From Haladaptatus paucihalophilus DX253 (GTDB lineage Archaea > Halobacteriota > Halobacteria > Halobacteriales > Haladaptataceae): a DNA stretch of 64,000 bases. The notes beneath the pieces are model-generated. The model saw only the letters and a list, made by a program, of their open reading frames with translations, was not told where the DNA came from and did not search any database. Each line of letters begins with the position of its first letter. Position 1 is the first letter of the stretch. Below, piece by piece: positions 8,452-16,302 of the stretch. Where the stretch lies: the NCBI RefSeq assembly GCF_000376445.1, contig NZ_AQXI01000001.1, forward strand, positions 124,001 to 188,000, read 5' to 3'. The position numbers and the translations under genes were made by a program.

Positions 8452-9750
8452 ATGGTCCGTATGGAAGATGTCAATTCGTCGTCCGAATCGGCGGGGTGGC
8501 GCGAACGGTTCGGCGCGTCGAAGACGGGAACGTTGCTCGCGAACACGGGATTTCGCCGGTTGTATTTCGCTCGCATCGTCAACAGGGTCGGCGACAAACT
8601 GTACTCCATCGCGTCGATGTGGTTGGTGTATCAGCTAACTGGCTCGACGTTTTACACCGGACTCGCCGGATTTCTGTCCCGGCTTCCGGTGGTGTTCGGG
8701 TTTCTGTTCGGTCCCATCGTCGACCGCTCACGCATCTCCCGACTCCTCGTTCTCGTCGCAGCGGCGCAAGCCGTCGTCGTGCTCTCGATTCCCCTCGTCG
8801 CGTCCGTTCACACTCCGAGTGTCACTCTCGTCCTCGCCGTCGTCGGGGTGCTCGCACTGCTCGAACGAATCAACGCTCCGGCGGAAAAGGCCGCCCTCCC
8901 CCGACTCGTGGACGACGAACTCCTGCCGCGTGCGAACTCGCTCGATTCGGCGACGCACCAGACCATCGGGGCGGTGGCGCAAGCCCTGTCGGGGGCGCTC
9001 ATCGCCCTCTTCAGTGCCGTCGCGCTGTTCGCATTCGACGCGGCGACGTTCGTCGTGGGTGCCGTCTTTTTCGCCCTGCTGAACGTCCCCACGACCGAGA
9101 AGACCGGAACGTCACCGAGCGCCGCGGAGTACGTCGCCGACATCCGCGAGGGGTGCGACCTGATTCGGAACTCGGTCGTCGGACACATGGTCATCGCGGC
9201 GAGTCTCGTGAGCGCGTTCACGGGCGCATCGACGGCGGTGCTCCCGGCGTTCGCCGATTCGCTCGGCGGGGCGGAGACGTACGGATTGCTCATCGCGGCC
9301 ATGACCGTCGGTCTCCTCGTGGGGTCGCTCGTCGCGTCGCGGTTCGAGACGGTTCCGTTCGGTCGCTTCGTCGTCGTCGGCTTTCTGGTCGCCGCGGTCG
9401 GCAAACTCGGCGTCGTCTCGGTCGATTGGCTGCCCGCGGCGCTCCTCTGTTACGGAATCGCAACCATCCCTATCGGAATCTACAACGTCCTCGTCAGCGC
9501 GACGATTCAAACCGGCGTTCCGAACGACTTGCTCGCGCGGGTGAGTTCGACTATCGGGAGCCTCGTCGCCGCCATCGGCCCACTCGGGTACCTCGTCGGT
9601 GGCTTCCTCGGAGATGCGTACGGAAGCGCGACGGTCATCGGCCTCTCCGCGGTGGGGTACTGTCTGCTCGTCGGCTACTGGCTGGTCGTGCCGTCACTTC
9701 GTGCGTTCCCGCCCGTCACGGACATCGAGTCCAATTCGTTCGGCGTGTGA
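8452..9750 (+). CDS. MFS transporter (MFS_3/EntS-like exporter)
   Basis: About 12 membrane segments in 432 residues. The start of the first helix after LLANTGFRRLYFARIVNRVGD resembles the MFS_3 group (enterobactin exporter EntS and macrolide pumps), so drug or siderophore efflux is a reasonable guess. An alternative ATG three codons downstream (8461) would remove MVR. It is divergent from the winged-helix regulator at 7986-8372, an arrangement common for locally controlled exporters. Confidence 0.85.
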   Translation: MVRMEDVNSSSESAGWRERFGASKTGTLLANTGFRRLYFARIVNRVGDKLYSIASMWLVYQLTGSTFYTGLAGFLSRLPVVFGFLFGPIVDRSRISRLLVLVAAAQAVVVLSIPLVASVHTPSVTLVLAVVGVLALLERINAPAEKAALPRLVDDELLPRANSLDSATHQTIGAVAQALSGALIALFSAVALFAFDAATFVVGAVFFALLNVPTTEKTGTSPSAAEYVADIREGCDLIRNSVVGHMVIAASLVSAFTGASTAVLPAFADSLGGAETYGLLIAAMTVGLLVGSLVASRFETVPFGRFVVVGFLVAAVGKLGVVSVDWLPAALLCYGIATIPIGIYNVLVSATIQTGVPNDLLARVSSTIGSLVAAIGPLGYLVGGFLGDAYGSATVIGLSAVGYCLLVGYWLVVPSLRAFPPVTDIESNSFGV

Positions 9751-9840
9751 GGACGGTCGGAACCGGAAAAACAACTCCCGGAAACTGACGAATCGTGAAC
9801 ATCGACACTGATAGGTGTCCACACGAATCATTCGTAGGAA

Positions 9841-10842
9841 ATGCCTGCAAAGCAAACGGTGCATCTCCCGGTCGCGGCGCAACCGAGCGTGGACACGCTC
9901 GTGGACCTGACACGGACGGCGGAGGAGTTGGGGTACGACCACGCGTGGCTCCCCGAGACGTGGGGCCGCGACGCGGTGACGAGTCTGACCGCGATGGCGC
10001 TCGGGACCGACGAAATCGGTCTCGGGCCGTCCATCGTGAACGTCTACTCGCGGTCGCCCGCGCTCATCGGCCAGACCGCGGCGACGCTCCAAGAGGTGTC
10101 CGACGGGCGGTTTCGCGTCGGTATCGGCCCGAGCGGTCCGGCCGTCATCCAGGGCTGGCACGGCGAGGCGTTCGACCGCCCGCTCCGGCGCACCCGCGAA
10201 ACCATCGACATCGTTCGAAAGGTGCTCTCCGGCGAGACGGTGAACTACGACGGCGACTGTTTCACGCTGGGTGGCTTCCGACTGCGGTGTGACCCGCCGG
10301 AGACGCCGCCGCCGATAGACGCCGCCGGGATGGGGCCGAAGTCGGTGGAACTCGCCGGGCGGTTCGCCGACGGCTGGCACGCGACGCTGTTCACCCCCGA
10401 CGGCATGGAAGACCGACTCGACGACCTGCGCAGGGGCGTGGACCTCGGCGACCGCGACGAGGACGACGTGGAAGTGACGCTTTCGCTGACCTGCTGTGCA
10501 CTGGACGACGGCGAGCGCGCCCGAACCCTCGCCCGCCAGCACGCTGCCTTCTACATCGGCGGCATGGGAACGTACTACCGCGATTCGCTGGCCCGACAGG
10601 GCTACGAGGACGTCGCCTACGACATCTCGACGGCGTGGGGCAACGGCGACAAGGAGCGGGCGACCGAACTGGTGAACGACGACCTGTTGGACCACCTCTC
10701 TGCCGCTGGAACGCCCGAACGCGCCCGCGAGGAGTTCGAGAAGTTCGCCGACATCGACGGCGTCGATTCGGTCGCGGTCGGGTCCCCCCGCGGTGCGACG
10801 GTCGAGGAGGCGCGCGAGACCATGCGCGCGCTGGCTCCGTGA
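9841..10842 (+). CDS. LLM-class F420-dependent oxidoreductase (Mer-like)
   Basis: 333-residue TIM-barrel protein of the luciferase-like monooxygenase superfamily. The N-terminal region (DLTRTAEELGYDHAWLPETWGRD) and GLGPSIVNVYSRSPALIGQTAATLQE followed by GRFRVGIGPSG match the coenzyme-F420-dependent 5,10-methylenetetrahydromethanopterin-reductase-like group of haloarchaea (TIGR04024-type). In haloarchaea, which use folate rather than methanopterin, members may act as methylenetetrahydrofolate reductases, but this is inference. The start is the first ATG; no close neighbour is cotranscribed. Confidence 0.85.
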   Translation: MPAKQTVHLPVAAQPSVDTLVDLTRTAEELGYDHAWLPETWGRDAVTSLTAMALGTDEIGLGPSIVNVYSRSPALIGQTAATLQEVSDGRFRVGIGPSGPAVIQGWHGEAFDRPLRRTRETIDIVRKVLSGETVNYDGDCFTLGGFRLRCDPPETPPPIDAAGMGPKSVELAGRFADGWHATLFTPDGMEDRLDDLRRGVDLGDRDEDDVEVTLSLTCCALDDGERARTLARQHAAFYIGGMGTYYRDSLARQGYEDVAYDISTAWGNGDKERATELVNDDLLDHLSAAGTPERAREEFEKFADIDGVDSVAVGSPRGATVEEARETMRALAP

Positions 10843-10894
10843 CTCCCCAACTAGTTAGGAAATAGCAGTTTTTCCGTGGGATACCCAGTGGAAA

Positions 10895-10969
10895 CCGGGA
10901 CGTGTTCCCGGCGTCCCACACGTGCCTCATAGAGACTGCAACCACAGAACGGTGGCCCGCGACGGGCCA
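10895..10969 (+). other. Structured intergenic region with two perfect hairpins
   Basis: Within the 245-base gap before the ferredoxin gene, CCGGGA/TCCCGG (10895-10911, 5-base loop) and TGGCCCG/CGGGCCA (10953-10969, 3-base loop) form perfect stems. Neither is followed by a long T tract. They could be part of a small RNA, a 3' end of the F420 oxidoreductase transcript, or chance in GC-rich DNA. Confidence 0.35.
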
Positions 10970-11087
10970 TCTCTCTATTGCCACGCCCGGTTTCTTCGTA
11001 CCCGAACCGTCTCCGGAGCGACGACATCGTACCCGCGACGCGATTTTCCCGAAAGGAGCAAGCGTGCGTGCGACATAATAACATAGT

Positions 11088-11408
11088 ATGCCCACCGTCA
11101 GCTATCGCGGTCGGGAGATGGAGTGTGAGGAGGGGTCGGTGCTTCGAAACGTGTTGCTCGCCGCCGACGAGACGCCGCACAACGGGTCGGCGCACTATCT
11201 GAACTGCCGAGGAAACGCGGTCTGTGGAACGTGTGCCGTCGAGGTGGAAGGAGACGTGAGCGAGCAGAAATCGAGCGAGCGAAATCGGCTCTCGAAACCC
11301 CCCCACGACCCGGAGTCGGGGCTTCGACTCGCCTGTCAAACGCGGGTGCTCGGCGACGTAACGGTTCGAAAACACGGCGGCTTCTGGGGGCAAAAGGTGG
11401 AGCGATGA
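11088..11408 (+). CDS. 2Fe-2S ferredoxin
   Basis: 106-residue plant-type ferredoxin fold. The cluster ligands are visible as CRGNAVCGTC (Cys-x4-Cys-x2-Cys, about residues 44-53) and a fourth Cys in LRLACQTRV. It carries low-potential electrons in the cytosol. Between the third and fourth ligands there is the usual hydrophilic segment with several serines and lysines. Its stop overlaps the next start by four bases (ATGA), so it is translationally coupled to the DUF5519 protein. The A/T-rich stretch directly before the ATG is promoter-like. Confidence 0.9.
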   Translation: MPTVSYRGREMECEEGSVLRNVLLAADETPHNGSAHYLNCRGNAVCGTCAVEVEGDVSEQKSSERNRLSKPPHDPESGLRLACQTRVLGDVTVRKHGGFWGQKVER

Positions 11409-11815
11409 CCGCCGAAATCGACGCGCTCGTCGCGGACGTCTCGGAGTGGGACGGCGTGGAAATCGGCGAACACCGGTTCGGCGGGACGGAGTTCACGCTC
11501 GGCCCGCGGGAGATCGGCCACGTTCACGAGTGGGGTATCCTCGACATCGCGTTTCCGCGGCGCGTGCGCGACGAACTCGTCGCGGCGGGGCGAACGGAAC
11601 CCCACCACATCTATCCTGAATCGGGGTGGACGACCTTCCACGTCGGGGACTCGGACGACGTTGCCGACGCGCGCTGGCTCTTGCGACTGTCCTATCTCTC
11701 GCACGCGACGGCGATGGCGAACACCGCGGCCGGGGAGGACGCCCTGTCGGACCTCGACGTGGACGCGGAACTCGACGCCCTCGACCCCAGCGACGAACTG
11801 CGGGCGCTCCTCTAA
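11405..11815 (+). CDS. DUF5519 (luciferase-domain) protein
   Basis: 136 residues, start at the ATG overlapping the ferredoxin stop. The sequence GTEFTLGPREIGHVHEWGILDIAFPRRVRDELVAAG and HHIYPESGWTTFHV matches the small DUF5519 domain, named for weak similarity to a luciferase domain; the histidines HVH and HH and the phrase SGWTTFHV are its conserved core. Biochemical role is not established. Coupling to the ferredoxin may mean an electron-accepting partner, but that is inference. Convergent with the small genes that follow. Confidence 0.75.
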   Translation: MTAEIDALVADVSEWDGVEIGEHRFGGTEFTLGPREIGHVHEWGILDIAFPRRVRDELVAAGRTEPHHIYPESGWTTFHVGDSDDVADARWLLRLSYLSHATAMANTAAGEDALSDLDVDAELDALDPSDELRALL

Positions 11816-12042
11816 CTGGTCGCCCACTCGGTCGCCGCTTCCACGGCCTCGGCCCGCGAATCGGATTCGGCGATGGCGTGCCACTCGTCCTCGGGCACGT
11901 CGTAGGCGTAGACGGCGTATCCCTCGTCGCGGTAGGTCAGGTTCTCCACGTACAGTTCCCGCGCGCCGTCGTCGCTGCGCCAGATTCGAATCTGCTTGCC
12001 GCCCTCCAAATCCTCCCGCCGTCGCCACCCTTCGAGGGGCAC
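11812..12042 (-). CDS. Small conserved-type hypothetical protein (GTG start)
   Basis: 76 residues, acidic, no signal or membrane segment. The coding frame is convincing from MPLEGWRRREDLEGGKQ to the stop. The start is taken as the GTG at 12042, which overlaps the TAG stop of the zinc-ribbon gene upstream (TAGTG), a common coupling arrangement; the longer frame upstream is the shadow of that gene. The middle (ARELYVENLTYRDEGYAVYAYD) suggests a small beta-sheet protein. No function recognised. Confidence 0.6.
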   Translation of the reverse strand: MPLEGWRRREDLEGGKQIRIWRSDDGARELYVENLTYRDEGYAVYAYDVPEDEWHAIAESDSRAEAVEAATEWATS

Positions 12043-12185
12043 TACGCGGACCCCCAGTCCGTGATGCCGAGCACGCGGTCGCAGTCGGGACACGTCCAGA
12101 CCTTCGGCGTGCTCGCCGCGGCCCCGCGTTCGAGACGCTGTGCCCAGTCGGTGATGTCTTCCTCGCAGTAGGGACAAGTCGCCAT
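12042..12185 (-). CDS. 47-residue zinc-ribbon protein
   Basis: Very small protein with two Cys-x2-Cys knuckles, CPYC at residues 4-7 and CPDC near residue 33, enough to bind one zinc. Such micro-zinc-finger proteins are abundant in haloarchaea, usually of unknown function. The ATG at 12185 directly precedes the first knuckle; longer in-frame starts add only non-protein-like sequence. It is coupled by overlap to the 76-residue gene downstream. Confidence 0.7.
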   Translation of the reverse strand: MATCPYCEEDITDWAQRLERGAAASTPKVWTCPDCDRVLGITDWGSA

Positions 12186-12345
12186 GCGATTCGACACGAC
12201 GGCGTTCGACTTGTACGTTCGGGCGAGCCGGAGAGTCAACATTTTTAACACATTGTTCGGTGTCGGGAAACCAACTCGATACCCGCGAGTCCGCCGACCC
12301 GACCCCGACAAAACAGAGAGAACAGCTCCCGATTACCTCACCCGG

Positions 12346-13335
12346 TTATCCGCGGTAGTAGACGTTCCCGGAGACGACGACCGTTTCGGAGGAAGTCGCG
12401 CCGGGGAGCGAGCGGGACGGGCGGCGCGCGGCGACGACGCCGCGCTTGAGGGCCGCCCATTTCAGCAGGACGAACCCGGCGACGATGACGAGGAATCCCG
12501 TAATCGTGGCGTCGGTGATGGGTTCGCCGAGCAGGAGCGCCCCGAACAGCGTGGCGACCACGGGAACGACGTAGTTCACGAGGTTGGCCTCGTTCGCGCC
12601 GATGCCCTCCAACAGGTCGAAGTAGATGAAATACCCGACGATGCTGACGACCACCGCGAGATACGCCAACGAGACGAGGGCGGGTTGGGTGAACGAAACG
12701 CTCGGCCAACCGCGGAGCGCGGCGCTCGTCGCGTGCAGGACCAGCGCGCCGACGGCCATCATCCACGCCTGCTGGGAGAGGGCCGGGAGCGTCGTCCGGA
12801 GTCGCTGGGTCAGCACGGACGCCAGCGCGAAGACGGTCGCGGCGACGAACAGGAGGCCGACGCCGACGGTCGAACCGCCGAGCGAAGTCGGGTCGGCCAC
12901 GACGACGACGCCGACGAGCGCGAGCAGGACGCCCGCGACTTCGAGCGCGTTGAACCGCTCGTTCGGCAACAATGCTAGCGCGAACAGCGGCGTGACGACG
13001 GGCTTGAGGCTGAGGACGACGGCACCGACGCCGCTGGTGACGTACCGTTGGCCGGTGAAGACGAGCGCGAGGTAGAGGCCGAACATGAAGACGCCGCCGA
13101 TGCCGACGAGCGTCCAGTCGGTTCGCGTCACCGGCCGCCACTGGAAGTCGTCGCGTCGGCGTCCCAAGACGGCGACGGCGACCAACAGCAGCGCACCGGC
13201 GATGTCGTATCTGAGCGCCGCGAACAGCACGGGCGGAAGCGTTCGCAAGCCGGTTTCGATGGCGACGAACGACGAACCCCAGATGACCGCGAGCAGGGCG
13301 AACAACACCGCATTTCGATATCGTGATGGAATCAT
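12346..13335 (-). CDS. EamA/DMT-family transporter
   Basis: About 329 residues with ten predicted membrane segments arranged as two EamA repeats; the first begins VLFALLAVIWGSSFVAIE, the second near GVGLLFVAATVFALASVL. Members export amino acids or other small metabolites. The start at 13335 (MIPSRYRN) fits the short cytosolic leader; an upstream frame of 67 codons crosses promoter sequence. It is divergent from the ThDP enzyme gene, with a 166-base region rich in repeated motifs between them. Confidence 0.85.
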   Translation of the reverse strand: MIPSRYRNAVLFALLAVIWGSSFVAIETGLRTLPPVLFAALRYDIAGALLLVAVAVLGRRRDDFQWRPVTRTDWTLVGIGGVFMFGLYLALVFTGQRYVTSGVGAVVLSLKPVVTPLFALALLPNERFNALEVAGVLLALVGVVVVADPTSLGGSTVGVGLLFVAATVFALASVLTQRLRTTLPALSQQAWMMAVGALVLHATSAALRGWPSVSFTQPALVSLAYLAVVVSIVGYFIYFDLLEGIGANEANLVNYVVPVVATLFGALLLGEPITDATITGFLVIVAGFVLLKWAALKRGVVAARRPSRSLPGATSSETVVVSGNVYYRG

Positions 13336-13341
13336 GAGATC

Positions 13342-13448
13342 TTCTCGAACACCTTCGTTCAGTTGGTGACGGCCGTAGTAGGCCCTCACACTTGAAAATT
13401 CTCGAAGAGACGGTACCATGGTACACGGTTTTATCGTCCCTTCTCGAA
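13342..13448. promoter_or_regulatory. Divergent control region with three TTCTCGAA repeats and a palindrome
   Basis: TTCTCGAA occurs at 13342-13349, 13399-13406 and 13441-13448. Between the second and third lies the perfect 12-base palindrome GTACCATGGTAC (13413-13424), and a TATA-like GTTTTATC at about 13427-13434. The elements sit between two divergent genes, where a shared operator would be expected. No regulator gene is adjacent. Confidence 0.45.
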
Positions 13449-13501
13449 AAATAGTTACATACATCCAGAACTCCTTTGGTGGCTCGCATCCAGTCACCGC
13501 C

Positions 13502-15190
13502 ATGGCAGACTCACGGACGGGAGCCGAGTTGTTCACCGACGTCCTCGAATCCTACGGCGTTCGGTACGTCTTCGGCAACCCCGGAACGACCGAACTTCCC
13601 GTCATGGAGGCGTTGAGCGGGAGCGAACTGGAGTACGTCCTCGCGCCGCACGAGGACATCGCGGTCGGAATGGCGGCCGGGTACGCGAGCACGAAGAACT
13701 ACCGCGCCGACGAGGACGGCAGTCCGGTCGGCGTCGTCAACCTCCACGTCGCGCCGGGCGTGGCCCACGGCCTCGGGAACCTCTACGGCGCGTCGGTGAC
13801 CGGCGCACCGCTCGTCGTCACGGCCGGGGCACACAGCCTCGACTTCCGCCACGAGGAACCCATCCTGTCGGGCGACGTGCTCGCCATGACGGAGCAGTTC
13901 ACGAAGTGGAGCGCAGAAGTGACCGACGTGGAATCCGTCCCGACGATGCTCCGGCGGGCGTTCCGCGTGGCCCAAACGCCGCCCACGGGTCCGGTCTTCC
14001 TCTCGCTCCCGCTTGACGTGATGATGGACGAGACCGACGCCGAACCCGAACGGCTCGGCCGGATTCAGAACCCCGGCGCGGGCGACCCGACCGCCATCGC
14101 GCGGGCCGCCGAGCTGCTCGCGGAGGCGGACGACCCCGTGCTCGTCGTCGGCGACCACATCCCGCGACACAATGCGTACTCGGACGCCGACGCGCTGGAC
14201 GCGGCGGTTCGGTTGGCGGAGGCGACGGGTGCGCGCGTTCACGCCGAGATTCTGGCCTGCGAGGTGGACTTCCCCGGCGACCACGAGCAGTGGGTCTCCC
14301 ACGTCCCGCCGGACGAGAACATCGCCGCGGCGACGATGAACAGCGATACCCTCGTCTTCGCTGGCTGTTCGACCAACACGACCCTCACGCGCCACGACCG
14401 CGACCTCGTGCCCGACGACGCGACCCTCATCGACCTGAACGACGAACCGTGGCAGGTCGGCAAGAACACGCCCGCCGACGTTGCCGTGACCGGCGACTTG
14501 GGTCTCGTGATGGACGAACTCGCCGAGGCGGTCGAGCTATCGGACGACGAACTCGCGGGACGGTTGGAACGCGTCCGACAGTTCAAGGAGTTCGCCGGAC
14601 AGCAGATGGCGTCGATGGGCGAGGGGAGCGGGGACGACCCGCGCGCGTCGAAAGCCGAACTCGTCGATACCCTCCGCGAAACGCTGTCGTCCCCCTACAT
14701 CGTGGACGAAGGCATCACCTCGAAGTACGTCATGCTCCTCCGCTGGCCCTTCGAACGCGAGTCCTACATCTCGAACAAGGGCGGCGGCCTCGGCTACGGT
14801 CTCCCCGCCGCGGTCGGTGCCGCGATGGCCGAAGCCGAGACGGACGACCCGCGGCGGGTCGTCGGGTTCGTCGGCGACGGGTCGTATCTCTACTACCCCC
14901 ACACGCTCTACTCGGCGGCGCGGTACGACGTGGACCTGACCGTCGTCGTCCCCGACAACCGCAACTATCGCATCCTGAAGGACAACACGCTGAAGCTGTT
15001 CGGCGGCGAGGACGACGACCACGAGTACGTCGGCATGGACTTCGAACCCCCCGTCGATATTCCGACGAACGCGGAGAGCCACGGCGCGTCCGGCTATCTC
15101 GTCGAGTCACCGGAGGACATCGCGGAGACGCTGGAGACGGCCCTCGCGGAGGACGGGCCGAGCGTCGTAGACGTGTTGGTTCACGACTGA
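13502..15190 (+). CDS. ThDP-dependent enzyme (acetolactate synthase/benzoylformate decarboxylase family)
   Basis: 562 residues in three domains: N-terminal pyrimidine-binding domain with the catalytic glutamate in LAPHEDIAVGMAAGYAS, a central domain, and a C-terminal pyrophosphate-binding domain with GDGS (VGFVGDGSYLYYP) and the metal-binding Asn about 27 residues later (DNRNYRIL). Without the FAD-type signature or a partner regulatory subunit nearby it is more like a 2-oxoacid decarboxylase than a biosynthetic acetolactate synthase. Start is the ATG at 13502; an 84-base extension to a palindrome-embedded ATG is less likely. Confidence 0.85.
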   Translation: MADSRTGAELFTDVLESYGVRYVFGNPGTTELPVMEALSGSELEYVLAPHEDIAVGMAAGYASTKNYRADEDGSPVGVVNLHVAPGVAHGLGNLYGASVTGAPLVVTAGAHSLDFRHEEPILSGDVLAMTEQFTKWSAEVTDVESVPTMLRRAFRVAQTPPTGPVFLSLPLDVMMDETDAEPERLGRIQNPGAGDPTAIARAAELLAEADDPVLVVGDHIPRHNAYSDADALDAAVRLAEATGARVHAEILACEVDFPGDHEQWVSHVPPDENIAAATMNSDTLVFAGCSTNTTLTRHDRDLVPDDATLIDLNDEPWQVGKNTPADVAVTGDLGLVMDELAEAVELSDDELAGRLERVRQFKEFAGQQMASMGEGSGDDPRASKAELVDTLRETLSSPYIVDEGITSKYVMLLRWPFERESYISNKGGGLGYGLPAAVGAAMAEAETDDPRRVVGFVGDGSYLYYPHTLYSAARYDVDLTVVVPDNRNYRILKDNTLKLFGGEDDDHEYVGMDFEPPVDIPTNAESHGASGYLVESPEDIAETLETALAEDGPSVVDVLVHD

Positions 15191-15244
15191 GAAGGGGAAT
15201 CGGCCGACGAAGGAGAATCGGAGGGCTCGACGGAATCGGCCGAA

Positions 15245-15892
15245 TCAATTGGGTCGAAACACCCGAAGCGTGTCCCGGTCGAGGGGTTCGGAATCGATTT
15301 CGACGAACCCGCGCTTGGTGAAGATGCGGTTCCAGTTTCGATAGTACAGCGGGAACTCGTCGCGGACGTAGTTCACGTCCGTTTCGTCCGGTTCCTCGTC
15401 CCCATTTTCATCCTCTGCTTCGTCTTCCTCTCCGTTTCCCCCCTCGTTTTCGACGGTGATGAGGCGGTCGTCGGTTATCCGGGACAGTTCGTCGAACACC
15501 CACTCGTCGTCGGGGTGGAGGTGTTGGAGGGTCTCGACGGAAAACACCACGTCGAACCGACCGTCGTCGAACTCGGGGACGGTGTTCTCGATGGAATCGA
15601 TGTGGAACGTTCCCTCCTCGGCGAGGGTCGGATACGTGTCCTCCATCACCGAGAGCGCTTCGTCGTTGATTTCGATGCCGTGGAGGTTCTCGTACCCCGC
15701 CTCGCGGAGGTGGGCGAGGTGCCGACCCGAACTACAGCCGAGTTCGAGAATCGACGCGTCCGGCGCGACGGCGGCGTCGAGGCGGGCGCGTATCAGTTCG
15801 CTCGTCTCGTTGGGGCCGTAGTAGGCGTAGTAGTCCGGCGAGTACTCTCCCGACCGTTTTGCCCACTGTTGGCGGACGCTGTTGGGGTCCAT
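15245..15892 (-). CDS. Class I SAM-dependent methyltransferase
   Basis: 215 residues. Motif I ILELGCSSGRHLAHL (about residue 48), acidic motif II GIEINDEAL, and FDVVFSVETLQHL identify a Rossmann-fold methyltransferase; substrate unknown. Unusual: between the core strand ITDDRLITVENEG and the final part there is an acidic low-complexity insert (about 20 residues of Glu, Asp, Asn, Gly), likely a surface loop in high salt. Start MDPNSVRQQW at 15892. Confidence 0.82.
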   Translation of the reverse strand: MDPNSVRQQWAKRSGEYSPDYYAYYGPNETSELIRARLDAAVAPDASILELGCSSGRHLAHLREAGYENLHGIEINDEALSVMEDTYPTLAEEGTFHIDSIENTVPEFDDGRFDVVFSVETLQHLHPDDEWVFDELSRITDDRLITVENEGGNGEEDEAEDENGDEEPDETDVNYVRDEFPLYYRNWNRIFTKRGFVEIDSEPLDRDTLRVFRPN

Positions 15893-16018
15893 CCGTCTCC
15901 CTATGTGGTCCACCCGTAAAACCCCCCGACGTTCGGAACCGTCCCGGCGTTTTTCCCGGTTCTTTTTAGCCAATTCGATGCCGATATTGTTTTATCACCT
16001 ACTATCATTCTATGTGAT

Positions 16019-16291
16019 ATGGATTTGCGTGGGGAATGTCAGAACGGCACACGTACATCTGGAGCGACCCCCTCCTCGGCGGAGCCGTCGGCGCGCGGTA
16101 CCCCGATCAGCTGGGAACTCGGAGACCACCTCTCGGACTGTAACGACGTTCCGCGCGTGACGGAACGGACCGAATCGGGTCGGACGAAGACCATCTACGA
16201 CCTCACCGAGGAGACCTACCTCGTGCAGACGCGAACCCCCGTCGGACGCGAGCGCTACCGGGAAGTGCCGAAACGCGACCTCGACGCCTGA
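16019..16291 (+). CDS. Small hypothetical protein, probably frameshifted near its middle
   Basis: The C-terminal half (WELGDHLSDC to KRDLDA) is coding-like, with the phrase TIYDLTEETYLVQTRTPVGRERY. Upstream of about 16110 this frame has poor third-position bias and reads like shadow sequence, whereas the -1-shifted frame beginning at ATG 16036 reads MSERHTYIWSDPLLGGAVGA and has strong G/C third positions up to about 16115, then stops at 16143. The two halves would join if one base were absent from the GGG run at 16113-16115. Either a sequencing error, a recent pseudogene, or frameshifting. Function unknown. Confidence 0.5.
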   Translation: MDLRGECQNGTRTSGATPSSAEPSARGTPISWELGDHLSDCNDVPRVTERTESGRTKTIYDLTEETYLVQTRTPVGRERYREVPKRDLDA

Positions 16292-16302
16292 GGCTCGGCG
16301 GT

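Noticed and set aside
13413-13424. ATG inside the palindrome as start of the ThDP enzyme
   Set aside because: The extra 28 residues are not protein-like for the family and lie in promoter sequence; ATG 13502 fits homologous starts.
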